A stretch of DNA of 64,000 bases from Sipunculus nudus (GCA_026874595.1 CM049321.1:50201297-50265296); one strand, 5' to 3'. Shown: positions 13,701 through 25,707, counted from the stretch's first letter. Made by a program: numbers and translations. The notes: generated by a model not told the origin, from the sequence alone.

Positions 13701-16048
13701 ACTGGCGGCCCATAAACTGCAAGCTTCATCCGAAAACAATTTTCACCATTAAACTAGTTTTAACTCATCAGTCATGACTAGTATCACAATCACTAGTGCC
13801 GTACCCGGGCAGATCAATCTCCGCAAAAGGGCAGTGAAAGAGCGGTTTCGAGAAACAGCGAATTCACCGATAAACAAGAAAACTGCCTTAATACCACGCA
13901 GCCTATTTTAAATTCTTGGGTAACATTAGACCTTATCATTGATAATACACAGTAAAAGAGGTCCAGAATGTATTTTTTTCTATCAGCATGTATAATTTCA
14001 CGGTAAAGGCGGTAAGTCGAAGCGACCATTTAAAGGATTAATACTACAAAAATAATCAAAATCGATTGGAATTTACTTTTTTCCGGGATATGTTTTAAAT
14101 ACATATGTATACATGCTCGTTACATATTTTGATAGAGCCGTAAAAGACCATTCAAAATATATTTTCACTATACAGATTAGTCGGTTGGAAGCCAAGATAT
14201 TTACATTCTTCCCCACCCCTTAAAATTTTCCTCCTCTGACGGTAAAGCGGTAGCTACAAAATGACCAGTTGCACAACCTTGACACCAAAATTTGACAATA
14301 TTACCCCCTAGCAGTGCTTTAGAGTTAACAAACTACCATAATATCAAGTCAAATCTTGGCTGTGTGTTGGATTTAACGATTTTCTTTATTTGATCCCTCC
14401 CTCCTCATTTAGCTGACAGCGCCTCTTACTGGCCACGGATCAAAACTATAAATAAGAACAGCCTGCAGTGAGCTTTTATGGGTATTATATACAACATTCA
14501 TATTACTTACATAAACAAGACACAAGGTTTATCCCATACCGATACAGAAATTTGCCTTGCGGGTAATATCATAATTAATCATATATCATATATCATATAT
14601 CATACCCTCATAGTGCTGAAAGTAGTATAATAATAGTAAGAATTTAAAAAATGAAGTATTAATATTGTAATATATCTGTTTATTAATCTAATCACTTGCG
14701 AGACATAAAAACTACTTCTTGGTTTACACAAGACAACATCGCAATATTTGACAATACAGCATAATAACAATATTTCCCCAGACATAATTCCACGTTACGT
14801 TACTAATGGTTACATGGAAGAAAACCTTACAAGTAACATAAACCCTACATATTTATCTAAACGCGTATAGCAAATCAGTCCTCTAAGATATAAAAATACC
14901 TTGCAATTTACCCAGACCAACCTTGAATACTTCCACAGTGAAATTAATGGAAAAATCCAGCTTACCGAAGCGGAATATTGACTTTCTTAATAACGAGGTG
15001 AATAACAACTACGTCCATTTACATCTTGCAGGCTTTCAATGACTTTACCTAAATAACACTGGAAAAAGAAAAAACATGGATAATAGCTTAAATGTAAAAG
15101 TAAAATAGTAGTAATAAGCAAAATAACTGATAAGGTCAGGCTAGGATCGTTAAATTATAATTCTACATCTTTTGAAATAAATATTCAATATTATAGGGGG
15201 GTTGTGAAAAGTAAGATAATGACGTCTGCTTGAAGTAAAATATCAGATAATTCCGCATGGAGAGGATGACTACCATCATATTTGTAACTGATATTATTCA
15301 TAACAATCAATATAAGAGTCATTTCTTATATTTTACAGTGACATCACTGGCGTTTCCTTTCCGTTAAGAATTGCTACCTGGTGGTTATATAATCTTCCTA
15401 TTATTTATAATTTACTCCCAAGATGTAGCTTTTTATATGTTGTTATTACTTCCCTGCCGCCACCAAGGACATCATTTATACCGGTATTATTTCCTATAAG
15501 AAATTGAGCAAATAAGACACTACAGAACGCTGGAATAAAAAAGCTAATTTGACACGACGTATCTATAATTCCAGGCTCTCTGTTTCTTTTCATAGTCTGA
15601 TACCCATCACAATAAAGCCAGTTACATCATGAATCTCGCCATCAGATCAGGCCAGGAGGCTTGTCCAAGCTAAACGCTCAAACCTCATTCCCACCTACCG
15701 TAAATTTTCGTCAGAGTTATGAAGATGGAACAGGCATTAACTGAAAAAACAGGGATGTTAACTGCGCTGAAGAGAGGACACAATTGATGATATTTCAATT
15801 ATTTCAGTTAATATTTATGTCAATCAACATAAACATGAAAATACTTGATGATATCCCAAAAATGTGGTTTACAAACTATTACCTTAAGGAATTGGGAAAA
15901 AAATTACTGTTTTTTAAACGAAACTTCAAATTCAATGATACTGTGAAAAGGTACTTCAGGGTACGAATGAATAGATGTCAAAATTACAAATTGGAATATT
16001 TTTTTTTTCTTTTAACATTTCTTTAAATATCGGTATTTAGCGTCTGAG
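13701..16048. other. No gene recognised; short ATATATC tandem
   Basis: A tandem of CATATAT heptamers lies at 14577-14604. Otherwise AT-rich DNA with no supported frame until the candidate exon at 16049. Confidence 0.5.
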
Positions 16049-16200
16049 ATTCCTTATTTGATGAAACGGGTCTACTGGCGCAGTTAGATTCCTTACTGGA
16101 GACTGTCCTCGGGGTGCCAGAGGACATCCCAGAGTATTTCGATACCCTTATCAAACAAGAACCTCCCGTTTATGGGGCAGCCATTTCGGCTACAAACTGA
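16049..16200 (+). CDS. Possible terminal coding exon, unknown protein
   Basis: From an AG at 16047-16048 the frame (needing one base from an upstream exon) stays open for 50 codons to TGA at 16198-16200, in a locally GC-rich patch. The peptide is acidic and structured-looking: LDSLLETVLGVPEDIPEY in the middle, then LIKQEPPVYGAA. I-K-Q-E matches the sumoylation consensus (hydrophobic-K-x-E), common in transcription factors. I do not recognise the family. A pyrimidine-rich stretch (about 16000-16022) precedes it, but I cannot identify an upstream exon. Other frames and the minus strand are interrupted. Could be chance or a pseudogene remnant. Confidence 0.35.
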
Positions 16201-16937
16201 ATCCAGGATTTTCGAAGTCGTATGTCGGAATAAGGGATATATCGCTTTTAGCATACAATAAGTATTAAAGTGGTTTACAGACTAAATAGGCAGTAATTTA
16301 TGAAGAGCTGTGGTCGAAAAGTTTGGACTTTAGAACTGTGATCGCAATGTTTTTAGTTTATTACCCTGTCTGACCGCCCTGTTTGATAATATTCCACGAC
16401 AAAAGCCAGCTTTTCACATACCTTTTCTGCAAATTAGTGTAAAATGTGGTTGTCTACACATATTGATGAAGTTTTCAGAGTTTTTCTTTTCAGAAAAAAA
16501 AATTCTTATAGAACCTCTCTGATGGATGTCTGAGCTTATTTATCAACAAACTGATAGTCAATAAGGTACATGAGCGAATACTGACAAAGAGAAAACCCGC
16601 ATAAGCTAAGATGATGGTTTGCATTTTACGGACACAACGGCATGTTTGTAGTGGGATCGGCTTTTTTTCTATAAATTGTTCAAATGATTATCGTTTACCT
16701 TTATCTTATTAGACGGAATAGGCCCCTTTAAAATGTCCTTTCTACGCATGGGAAATGGCTAGTCAGGTAAATATTAGTTGTAGGAATCGGTTTAAAAAAA
16801 TTATAATCAATGATTTAAAAATAAGAACAACCAATGATGGATTATTTATCGGTTATTTAATGTATTACCTTTCTATATTACCCTGAAATTAGGTGTATAC
16901 TAGTACGCGAAATATATACCCAAATAAATAGTGTGAC

Positions 16938-17043
16938 ATGAACATCGGTAATCATAATGAAACCGCCAATCCTCCAGCATCCACGATCGACTTGCCGTCG
17001 GACGAATGTTGGCTGTTCCGTATGATGCTCTTCGTTACTTCAT
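16938..17043 (+). CDS. Possible alternative first exon of the receptor (N terminus plus start of TM1)
   Basis: Begins ATG with G at -3, directly after an in-frame TAG. It reads 35 codons with codon choice richer in G/C at third positions than the surroundings, then meets CAT|GTAAGT, a strong donor in phase 1. The peptide has sequons at N4-H-N and N7-E-T (only the latter is a true site) and ends in the hydrophobic run WLFRMMLFVTS. A phase-1 acceptor TATATTTACAG|TG exists inside the main receptor exon at about 20470. Joining there would continue in frame as LAVAGNACVIALL, completing a normal TM1. The pyrimidine tract of that acceptor is weak, and the longer 20381 start also encodes a credible N terminus. 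So this is an alternative, or an exon of another gene, or chance. Confidence 0.4.
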
Positions 17044-17343
17044 GTAAGTATATCTCTGGGGAATTAGATTCTTTGCAGGTGATGCATAATCGTTTTAAAT
17101 CGATAATGCAAAAATGCAATCGATTAAATCGATTTTGAAAGAAGAAGACCAATCATCAATAAATCGATTAATCAGCAGACCATAGGTAAACATTGACCGA
17201 ATATCCTTCTTGTCCATAATAAAGCTGTTTGGGTAATCGATTACCAGAGTCTGAGAAAAGCTGCCAGAATAAACAGCCCCGATAGCACAAGAAAGTCGAA
17301 AGCAAACTGAGAAAGGCAAAGAATATATGAACAGTTTATAACA

Positions 17344-17345
<2 letters not shown>

Positions 17346-17382
<37 letters not shown>
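17346..17382. repeat. (TA)n microsatellite ending at a pogo-like terminus
   Basis: About 37 bp of TA running directly into CAGTGAAACACC, the start of the element at 17383. Confidence 0.95.
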
Positions 17383-17385
<3 letters not shown>

Positions 17386-18560
17386 TGAAACACCCCGGAC
17401 TAAGCCGGACTCTCAAGGAACTGGAGGATTTTGTCCATATAAGTGAGTTGTCCTGTTTACAGGAGTTTGTCCATACAAGTGAGTTGTCCTGTTTAGAGGA
17501 GTTTATATTATCTTCTTTTTATACTTAGGCTAGAAATATGTGCTTTTGTCGTATATTGATTGTTATTGATCATTCGATGACTACGTAAAATTTGTTTTAT
17601 ATCACATGTAATCTTGCCATGTAAGAATTTCTTTATAATGTATTGCATGACCTTCTGAGTTGAATAAACTAAACTAAAAGCATTTTGCGTCAATTCGTCA
17701 TTGAATGTTTCTGATATCATATATTTTCATTAAATGTACGCAAAATTTGAAACAGGCAGCATAAATTTGATTTGAAATTGTTCTCATATAGCTTTAAACT
17801 GCACTTGCAATTTAAAAGATCATTAAAAAAATGGCAAACATCAGCTAGGCCTTGCAAACTAATCTTGGCAGTTTAAATTCGACCTACCATGTTTCATCTT
17901 CTAAGCAATTAAGAGGCAGTTTATGGATGGTTGCACTAGGCATATTGAAGATTGATTATTGACAGCATCCGGACTGCATGAATATTTGTAAAAGGATATA
18001 GTGTTCACCACGCATTCGCCATAACTAAGTGCAAACTGTCACAAACTATAATTACGGTTCCTCGGGCCGGACACCGAAAACAAAGCTCGAACGGCAGTCT
18101 TTGATGATGGTCTTGTCGAATGATAGCTGTTTCAGTTTGAAAGCTTATTTTCTCCTAATTGACCTGCCAATCTTAATTTAATATGGTGTTATAATCAACA
18201 CATTTATAGAAATAAACAATTCCGATACTGTATATTTACATATAACATTCCAATGGTTCACCAAATTACGCTTGTCCTCGGCTGTCGCTTTGACCATAAT
18301 AGGTCATACAAGGTCACGACCTCGGAGCTCCATCACCCGGCAAATATATGAACAAAAATAGAACTCGCGATGTCTGTCCGCTTTAGAGGGTCATAATGTG
18401 TACTTGATATGCTGGCGGGACGGGAAAGTTTGTCAGTTGTCCGGAATAGTGAGTTGTCCGCTTTGTTGAGTTTACGTTAAACATAATAGAGGCAAAATTG
18501 TAGGGACTGAGATTTATTGTCCACATTAGTGAGTTGTCCGCCTTAATCAACAAATCATAT
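17383..18560 (+). mobile_element. Decayed pogo-like element with repeated GTCCANNTNAGTGAGTTGTCC units
   Basis: Starts CAGTGAAACACCCCGGAC immediately after a (TA)n array, a typical Tigger/pogo terminus. Units of the form TGTCCATATAAGTGAGTTGTCC occur at about 17432, 17469, 18447 and 18518. No matching right terminus CACTG was found, so the right end is lost or diverged. The 17500-18420 interior has no usable transposase frame. Confidence 0.55.
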
Positions 18561-19032
18561 GATAACGATGTAAAATTTATAAATTACAAATTAAAAAATA
18601 AGACCTTTGAATTAGCTACCTTAAATATGTCTCCTTGCGATAAAAGCACCAGCTAGATTCGAGGTAAAAAAGGAAAAGTGATCTATTTGGAATGAAAGAT
18701 AAAAAATCTAATAGGAAATGCCGCAAGTCATTTTTTAACCGACTGGCTATACAGAAAGTGTAATGTATACGTGTAAATAAAGATATTCTTTAGTAAGAAA
18801 TCCTATATGATATGACGAATTGATATGTGATATATTGAAATGGTACAATGCAGAGAGCTACGTCTGGCGAGCGAATGAGGAAATAGGTGCTACGACTGTT
18901 TGTGATCTCAAACACCGGGACATGTCTGAAACCAATGAAATGAAGATTTATATACTTTTTCTAGTACTACTCCTTTTAAACGTTATTATGATCGCCCAGT
19001 ATATTAATTAAAAATGATAAGAATATTCAATA

Positions 19033-19081
19033 TAATAATGATAATAATAATAATAATAATAATAATTAATAAAATAATAGC

Positions 19082-19137
<56 letters not shown>
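19033..19137. repeat. (AAT)n followed by (TTA)n, self-complementary
   Basis: About 12 ATA/AAT triplets (19033-19068), a 13-bp gap and about 18 TTA triplets (19082-19137). The two tracts are reverse complements, so the region can fold into a long hairpin. Confidence 0.93.
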
Positions 19138-19685
19138 GCTATTATCGATAATAATAATGATAAAACATTAACAAATAAACATGTGTGCAAAAGAAAATCG
19201 AATCTCTAATAAGCTAATCTTTACTTGCGGGAAGAACCAACTGAGAATCCACTATGAAATGCATATGTTGGTTAACGCAGGAAATAAGGGATGTGCTTAA
19301 TTAACTTACCATAATAATAACAAATTAAACATCAAATATAATTAATAGTTTTTAAACACCAATGTTATCGAATGACGCATTGCAAGTAACAAGTATTCTT
19401 TCGTACTTAACAGATGTATTCATAAATGCCAGGTTTTAATTTCATATCCACATGTAAACGCAAGCGTGACATTAAAAAGACAAAACCAGGAATTATATTA
19501 AATCCATATTATAAACAAAGAAGAGCTAGTCAAAGACGGGTGCGGAGTTTATTTATGCATCAAACCTGCTCTCAAGAGACAGGTATTGTTATGCCGTCCA
19601 TTGAACATCGTTGAAACAACATTTCACTGCCGGTCATAAATAGGCCAGTATTGAAACCGCCCAGAGGTGTCTGCAACCTATTAGC

Positions 19686-19714
19686 GTCCTCCTTTAAATA
19701 CAGGAGGACGTCAG
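19686..19714 (+). promoter_or_regulatory. Promoter-like hairpin: TATA-like core in an inverted repeat next to a CRE-like site
   Basis: GTCCTCCT (19686-19693) and AGGAGGAC (19702-19709) form an 8-bp inverted repeat around TTTAAATA, and the right arm overlaps GACGTCAG (19707-19714), which resembles a CREB/ATF site. It lies about 670 bp upstream of the receptor ATG, a plausible distance for a core promoter plus 5' UTR. The role is inference only. Confidence 0.25.
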
Positions 19715-20380
19715 TCATGCCTTGCCCGGCAGTGTGGGTTTCATAGTGTATCTCAAAGCATTTAGAGGCTCGCGATCAATCGCGCTTAGCAGACATAACA
19801 GCTTCTCCCCAGAGGCTAGCGTATTAAACTCGGTCTGCGATGGGTTTTCAATTTCATTGATGAAACCTGATTTATCTCCCCATCATCGAGTTGGTTCGGC
19901 GGAATAATTGGTGACCAGTTTATATTTTAAATGTTTAGGATTCCCGTCTGATGTCGCTTGCTTAGAATTCCACTCAACTGACTTCAAGAGACAACGAATT
20001 TAGGATTTCACAGTAAGGTAATGTTGACATACCAGCGGGAATGTGTCTAGATAAAAAAATATGCGTGAGATTTAACAAAATAATTCAAAGCCAGAAATCT
20101 ATCTTTTGCACAGATATTATACTGGATTATACAAGGATAACAACAGTTCCAATTTCAGCAGGATTTGAGGCACAGGCTACAGGGGAAAAAGCTAACAACT
20201 AATGCATTCCAGACTCTTATTTACTGCAGTTTATCTGAAACAAACGAAACACGATGGTGGTATTCTCATCGATATGAATATTGTATTTGATTTACTTTAC
20301 TGATTTACTATTTGTTTCGTATACAAACTAGTAAAATCTTATATTGCCTTTAAAATTAAGGATATCGCAGCAGTAAAATC

Positions 20381-21242
20381 ATGATTTCATCAAACGATTC
20401 GGCAAACGTGACATATGTGCTAATTGAACCGCTGGTATTTGAGTGTACAGTCCTAGCGGTTATATTTACAGTGGCCGTTGCAGGCAACGCATGTGTAATA
20501 GCATTGCTATTGAACCGGAAGCCACGTCAGACGCCGCGTATGCATTTGTTCATTCTTCACCTAAGTATCGCCGACCTACTTGTCGCCTTCGGATGTATAA
20601 TGCCACACATGATTGAATACATCCACCCCTTTAACGGAACGGATTTTTGGTGCCGTCTCAAAGCCTACGTTCAATTACTGGTCCTTTACGTGTCAACATA
20701 CGTATTATTATCGACTGCGTTTGACCGGTACATGGTCATTTGCCATCCGTTGTCCTCTTGGTATTCGCGAGTTCGCCCTGGCCGTTGTCTCATTGTGTTG
20801 GCTTGGATCAGTTCTTTATTAATGGCCTTGCCGCAAGTTGTAGTTTTCGAGGTAGATTTTGAAAACAGGGCCCCAATATGTGTGGATATATTCAGAAACA
20901 ATCTTATGGGATATAAAATCTACACTACCTGTACAACGTTCACATTATTTTTAGGACCGCTGGCGTTTTTAACGTTTTGTTACGGAAGAATAACATTCGC
21001 AGTATGGAACAGATTCAATCACATCGTGAATCGGCAAGAACACCAGAAATCTAGTACCTGTTCACGTCCGTCCGTATCCATGATGACGTCAACCGGATGC
21101 CGAAGTAACGGCTGCAGGATACATAACAGAGCCACCGCTAAAACTGTCAAATTTACCTTTGTGGTGATTATAGCATACACCCTCTGCTGGACGCCATTTT
21201 TTGTTGCTCAGTTGATGTGGGCCTGGCAAGAGAATGTACCGG
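20381..21242 (+). CDS. Oxytocin/vasopressin-type GPCR, main exon (N terminus to TM6)
   Basis: Class A GPCR of the oxytocin/vasopressin (conopressin/cephalotocin) receptor family, a plasma-membrane receptor expected to bind a nonapeptide and signal through a G protein. The exon gives 287 codons plus 1 base. N-glycosylation sequons lie at N5 and N9. TM1 has G35-N36; TM2 has L-S-I-A-D65; C91 opens TM3; D115-R116-Y117 is the DRY motif, followed by CHPL; TM4 has W142 and ends at P151-Q152. C167 is the ECL2 cysteine, P193 is in TM5, and TM6 reads C269-W-T-P-F-F with Q277. The stretches RMHLFILHLSIADL, GTD-x-x-CR near residues 86-92 and CWTPFF are the family signature. ICL3 is about residues 211-252. 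The ATG has A at -3 and an in-frame TAA 30 bp upstream. The exon ends at GG|GTAAGT. Without splicing the frame runs only 19 more codons to a stop. CCAP, NPS and AKH/GnRH receptors fit TM6 less well. Family call is confident; ligand is not known. Confidence 0.93.
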
Positions 21243-21644
21243 GTAAGTACTCTTTGAATACTCCAAACAGTAGTAAGCCACTAATAATTAAAGAGATATA
21301 ACGTTACCTACACGTTACTAACTCATTACTTTGAATTGTAACATACAAACATAACTCAAAACGCCATTATGATGCTAACAACTCACAACTCAGACTTTGT
21401 TTTCTCATTGCTCAGAAGGGTACTCCGAGCATCATTTAACAGAGAAGCTATTGACTGCACAACTGTAACAAGTTTTAACTAAGCTAGCATTACCTGCAAC
21501 CACGCCTAGCCACAGAAAACAGGCGGTCATGACGACTGACTGGTACTATTTGGCATGCAACTAGATGCACAAGCGACCACTGTGGTTTTTCCTGAGTAAT
21601 GTTATTATGACCGATTGTAGAGGCATATTGTTACCTGAGAATGA

Positions 21645-21845
21645 GCAATTACACTGTCGTAAGACGGTCGTAAGATAATCTACGACCACTCAAAGATAAT
21701 TTACGATTGGCTACGACTACCGACGACCAGCGACCACTAGGGATTGCATATCGTACCACCGTTTTACGACCGTATAGGTGACACCTCATGATTGCCGGTC
21801 GTATCAATAATCGTAACCTATCGTACCCCAAAGTCTGACTGGACC
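21645..21845. repeat. GTCGTA/TACGAC-rich repeat-like block
   Basis: CGTAAGACGGTCGTAAGAT, CTACGACTACCGACGACC, TTTACGACCGTATAGG and GGTCGTATCAATAATCGTA are dense in a 200-bp stretch that ends GTCTGACTGGACCCT. It looks like an eroded mobile element, but no second copy or clear terminus is in the window. A 60-codon minus frame over it is incidental. Confidence 0.4.
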
Positions 21846-22227
21846 CTAATTCACTGTTCGTAGTGATATTCAGGCACTACTATATCTGGTTGTAACACAT
21901 GCCTTGATAGACCTATTGGTTTAAGAAGAATGTTAACTGTCAGCAGTACTAGGTATTTTATTAATTGCGCAAAATTATGGCTTGGGTGCCAAGAACGTCG
22001 CATTTTTATTATATCTGTAATTTTTTTTTTTTTTTTTTCAAAATGTGAAACCACATTTTCTTATACCGCTAACGATTTGCTATTCGATCGACTGTTCCTT
22101 CGGTTGGTTCTATTGGTTCATTTTTCATCCTATGTCTTATGAAAGACGGGAGTTGACCAAGAAAGTGATGGATATTACTGCCACGGCGCTTTTATGCGCA
22201 GACAACAAAATATACTCTACACTCCAT

Positions 22228-22340
22228 GAGGTTCTTTCTTAATACCCGCCACGAAAAAATACCTGCTTGTATATCAAGAAAGCACTAAAGCAGTCCCTGT
22301 AATAGTATAAAAAATACACATGGTCGATTACAGATGGGGC
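22228..22340 (+). repeat. ~110-bp dispersed direct repeat, copy 1
   Basis: GTTCTTTCTTAATACCCGCC is followed by AGAAAGCACTAAAG and CCTGTAATAG. The equivalent blocks occur at 23496-23600. Confidence 0.55.
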
Positions 22341-23495
22341 AACCGCTCAGGCATTAACTATTTTCTGTGCACTATTATATTAAAAGTCTTTATTATGAAC
22401 CCCAAGGGATATTCTATATTTAGGAACAGCCACTTCATGGAAACGCCGAATCTGTCGTTCCCCAAACTTGGACATTCGGACAATTCTGTTGCATGGCAAG
22501 GAGTTTCATCGACGACAAAGTGACACAGTATTAGCAGAGGAGAGACAGTTGTCTTGTATTTTGGTCATCGAATGAGATGATCCGACAGCATATCGCATTG
22601 TGCAACTAGCTCCAAAATTTAAACACGAGATACCAGCTCCTTTTGACGTTATTACATCGTGACAGCGGTGCATAATTTGTTCGATGGAAGTAGCCACTAT
22701 TTTATTCATTCTTCTCCGAGCGATCATCCTTTTTATGGCAACGAGTAAGCATCCACATCCGACGGTGTAATCAGGCCAACGAGAGGTGTCTCGTGTCTAA
22801 ATGTAGACAATATAAGTTGATTTTATATAGGGTTTAAAAAAAAAAGGTATGTTTCTAGTGTGTGTTCATTCAAACCAGGTTTGAAACTATAATGTTTCAT
22901 AGTAAACTAAGAAAAGTAACCACTTGAAATGATTTAAAATTATTTTTTTAATTGGATATATCTCAAAATTGGCATAGGGTATGTATGTGGAAATAGTATC
23001 ATTTGAATCTACACACAAATATCTCCAGGCTTTTTTTTTGTTATATATTTATTGTCTTTTTTTTCATAATGAATTTTAAATTTTATAAAAATGTGTGATG
23101 TTAACAATATTTATTTCGTTTAAATAACGTATTTCTACTACACTAAAAACGATAAAGGAAAAAGAAAAAACGCATTTTAGAATACTTGTTGATTTACCTA
23201 TATAACGCACTTTCCATTGTATGCGGAAACCTGCAATCCTGCGGAAGTCCTCCATAAAGATTCCGTACCAATTAATTACGGAAGACCAGTCTGTAAAAGG
23301 AGACCATTGATAAACTTGTTGGTATGAATTTATTTTGCCTCAATTGGGCAAAGCTAGTTTCCTCAACATCAGATACGTGGCCACCCTATTAAGTTTTCAA
23401 TTAATGGTCCACGGGGTGTAGACTTGCTTTCCGTACACAGACGCCTTCGTTTAGGGAGAGGGCCGTCAACAACACGAAACCTTTAATAGCGGAAG

Positions 23496-23600
23496 TTCTT
23501 TCTTAATACCCACCATGACATTACACGTTTCTAATAAAGAAACCAATAAAGGCGACTTCCTGTAAGATTAACAGTCTGATGGTTACCAATTGGAAAACTT
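23496..23600 (+). repeat. ~110-bp dispersed direct repeat, copy 2
   Basis: GTTCTTTCTTAATACCCACC, then AAAGAAACCAATAAAGG, then CCTGTAAGATTA, collinear with 22228-22340. Nothing coding. Confidence 0.55.
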
Positions 23601-23895
23601 TCAAACACAATTTAACTATACTTCATGTCCGCAATAAAAAAAAAACTTCCTTTTCCAACTCCGTTGGGAGATAATTATTTTCAGAGGCGTATCGAGGAGA
23701 TTTTACACATTTTAACTAATATCAATATTGATATATTTACACACTGTTCAACAGAAATTTAGATAAGTTGCTTCATGCTCAGCACAGTTTTAAGAGTAAA
23801 AAGAGAAAGGTGTGACAGAAAAATATAAGATAAATGTTTGGTGCAGCTTAATATAATTGAATACGATCATTGTCTTTTCGTTACAAAATAAACCC

Positions 23896-23897
<2 letters not shown>

Positions 23898-23967
<70 letters not shown>
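23898..23967. repeat. Compound (TA)n(TG)n microsatellite
   Basis: About 44 bp of TA followed by about 25 bp of TG. Confidence 0.95.
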
Positions 23968-25500
23968 AAGTTCTAAGATGCGTTTTGGAAAGGGATCTTC
24001 TGTGAAAATTGTATTAAACAAATATCAGCTATTGTCTTCGATAGGATTTTGACAGAGATTTACAGAACAGCGAATATAAAGTGATATTTTGTGTTTTTTT
24101 TAAATATCCACGTTTGAATAAAATTATTGCGTGTTCAAAAGAGGCACATACAACTTTTTATTATTACTTTTTAACACCACTCCCTTATTCCCATAATATC
24201 GCACAAACACGGCCAGACGAAACGATGATTAATGATTTACATAAAAGAGTAACAAATCTTAATTTCAACTGCAAACATTTCCATGCATTTTCCTTCTTTA
24301 ACATTTATGATATAAACATTTAAGAATGAAATCACATTTCTATCATGGTACTTCTTACACGAGCGCCGTAGGAACGGTACAGATCAGCTGATGTTTGTAA
24401 CCACGGTTACCACGACACAGCTTTTCATTGGCTTAAATATAATGGCCATGTAAACTAATTTTGTATTATTAACAAGCATACGTTGAGAACATATTTCAAA
24501 TACCGCCGACTGCAGTTGCGTGTATTAAAGTGAGTCATAAATAAACAATTTCTTCCGAGTAATTTTTACATGAGTACATTTCCTGTCTGGTCCGCCCATT
24601 AAGTCGATTTCTAATTAAAAAAATAAATATCCAAATGGTTGGCACGTTGAATTCCGAAAGACTTCTTGACTCACGGCTATCTTCCGTGATTTACGAACGC
24701 TACATGAGACTGTTGGATCGTTAAATTAAATACCTTGTTGTTGATGGTCCTGTTTAATGTTTCTTTCTAAGCGAGGGTTAACTTTGTTTATGTGAACAAG
24801 ATGGGATTGGACGTGATTATTTAACGCCGATGAATGGCCCGAAACGTGTCCTTCTGGACTGATAAATTCCGGTGTTAGGCTCGGCCAGAGCTAGGCTAGA
24901 TTGCTCAGCACTTGCCGATTACAAGCGCATCGTGTGATTATTATCGCAGGCCACAAATGTAAAACGTGTAAATGTCAATAAACAACGAACAGCTAATATT
25001 TTCATTCTCATTCCACGAATTCGAATAGCCCACGATAAACGTTTTTACAAAGAAACCACAAAAGTTTTAGCCCACGATATTATCTGAATCTAGAGTATGT
25101 ATATATTCATTGTACCTTTCAGCCGCACTGCGAGCTTATGTACCACTATATATTTATATAGCCAGTGTTTTTTTTTTGTTGCGGCACATGATTAAGTGAA
25201 AAGAGGTTGGACAAAGGTTAACATGAAACTTCCAGTTATAAGAACGAAAGAACAAAAAAATACCTTCATAAATTCTATTTGTTCTGAAAATTATCAGAGG
25301 CAAGGCAAGTAATCGATAACATCATTCATCCTTGGCGGTGCCCCTTTGTGTCCCCTTTGCATTCACCCGTGTTTATTGATTTTACATTGACTTGTTTCGT
25401 TTCTTGCATACTTTATAATTTTCATAGTTCGGCGTTTAGTAATTTGCTTAAATATTTGTTGTTACGGTCTTGAATAGTAGGACTGACCGCTCAACACACA
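23968..25500 (+). other. Intronic DNA without recognised repeats
   Basis: No gene or repeat seen. Patches of balanced composition around 24360-24440 and 24830-24960 (for example GGTAACCACGGTTACCACG-like inverted sequence at about 24399) differ from the AT-rich surroundings. Confidence 0.4.
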
Positions 25501-25502
25501 CC

Positions 25503-25556
<54 letters not shown>

Positions 25557-25707
25557 GTGTCATAAAGCTGTCCAATAACACTTTATATATGACAATATGG
25601 TAAAACCAATTGTTCCCTGACTGTAGGTTTCATATTGAACAGCTAAATTCATTGCTCGAAAATTCCTAATAAAACTAGAGCAAGGGACACTATTCAACAT
25701 TAACACC

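Larger units (their letters stand above)
18561..20380. other. Upstream region of the receptor exon
   Basis: Contains the triplet hairpin (19033-19137) and the promoter-like element (19686-19714). Frames at 19426-19614 and 19722-19907 (about 60 codons each) have no recognisable motif. An in-frame TAA lies 30 bp before the receptor ATG; a CAG|CAG just upstream of it could be an acceptor for a 5' UTR intron. Confidence 0.45.
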
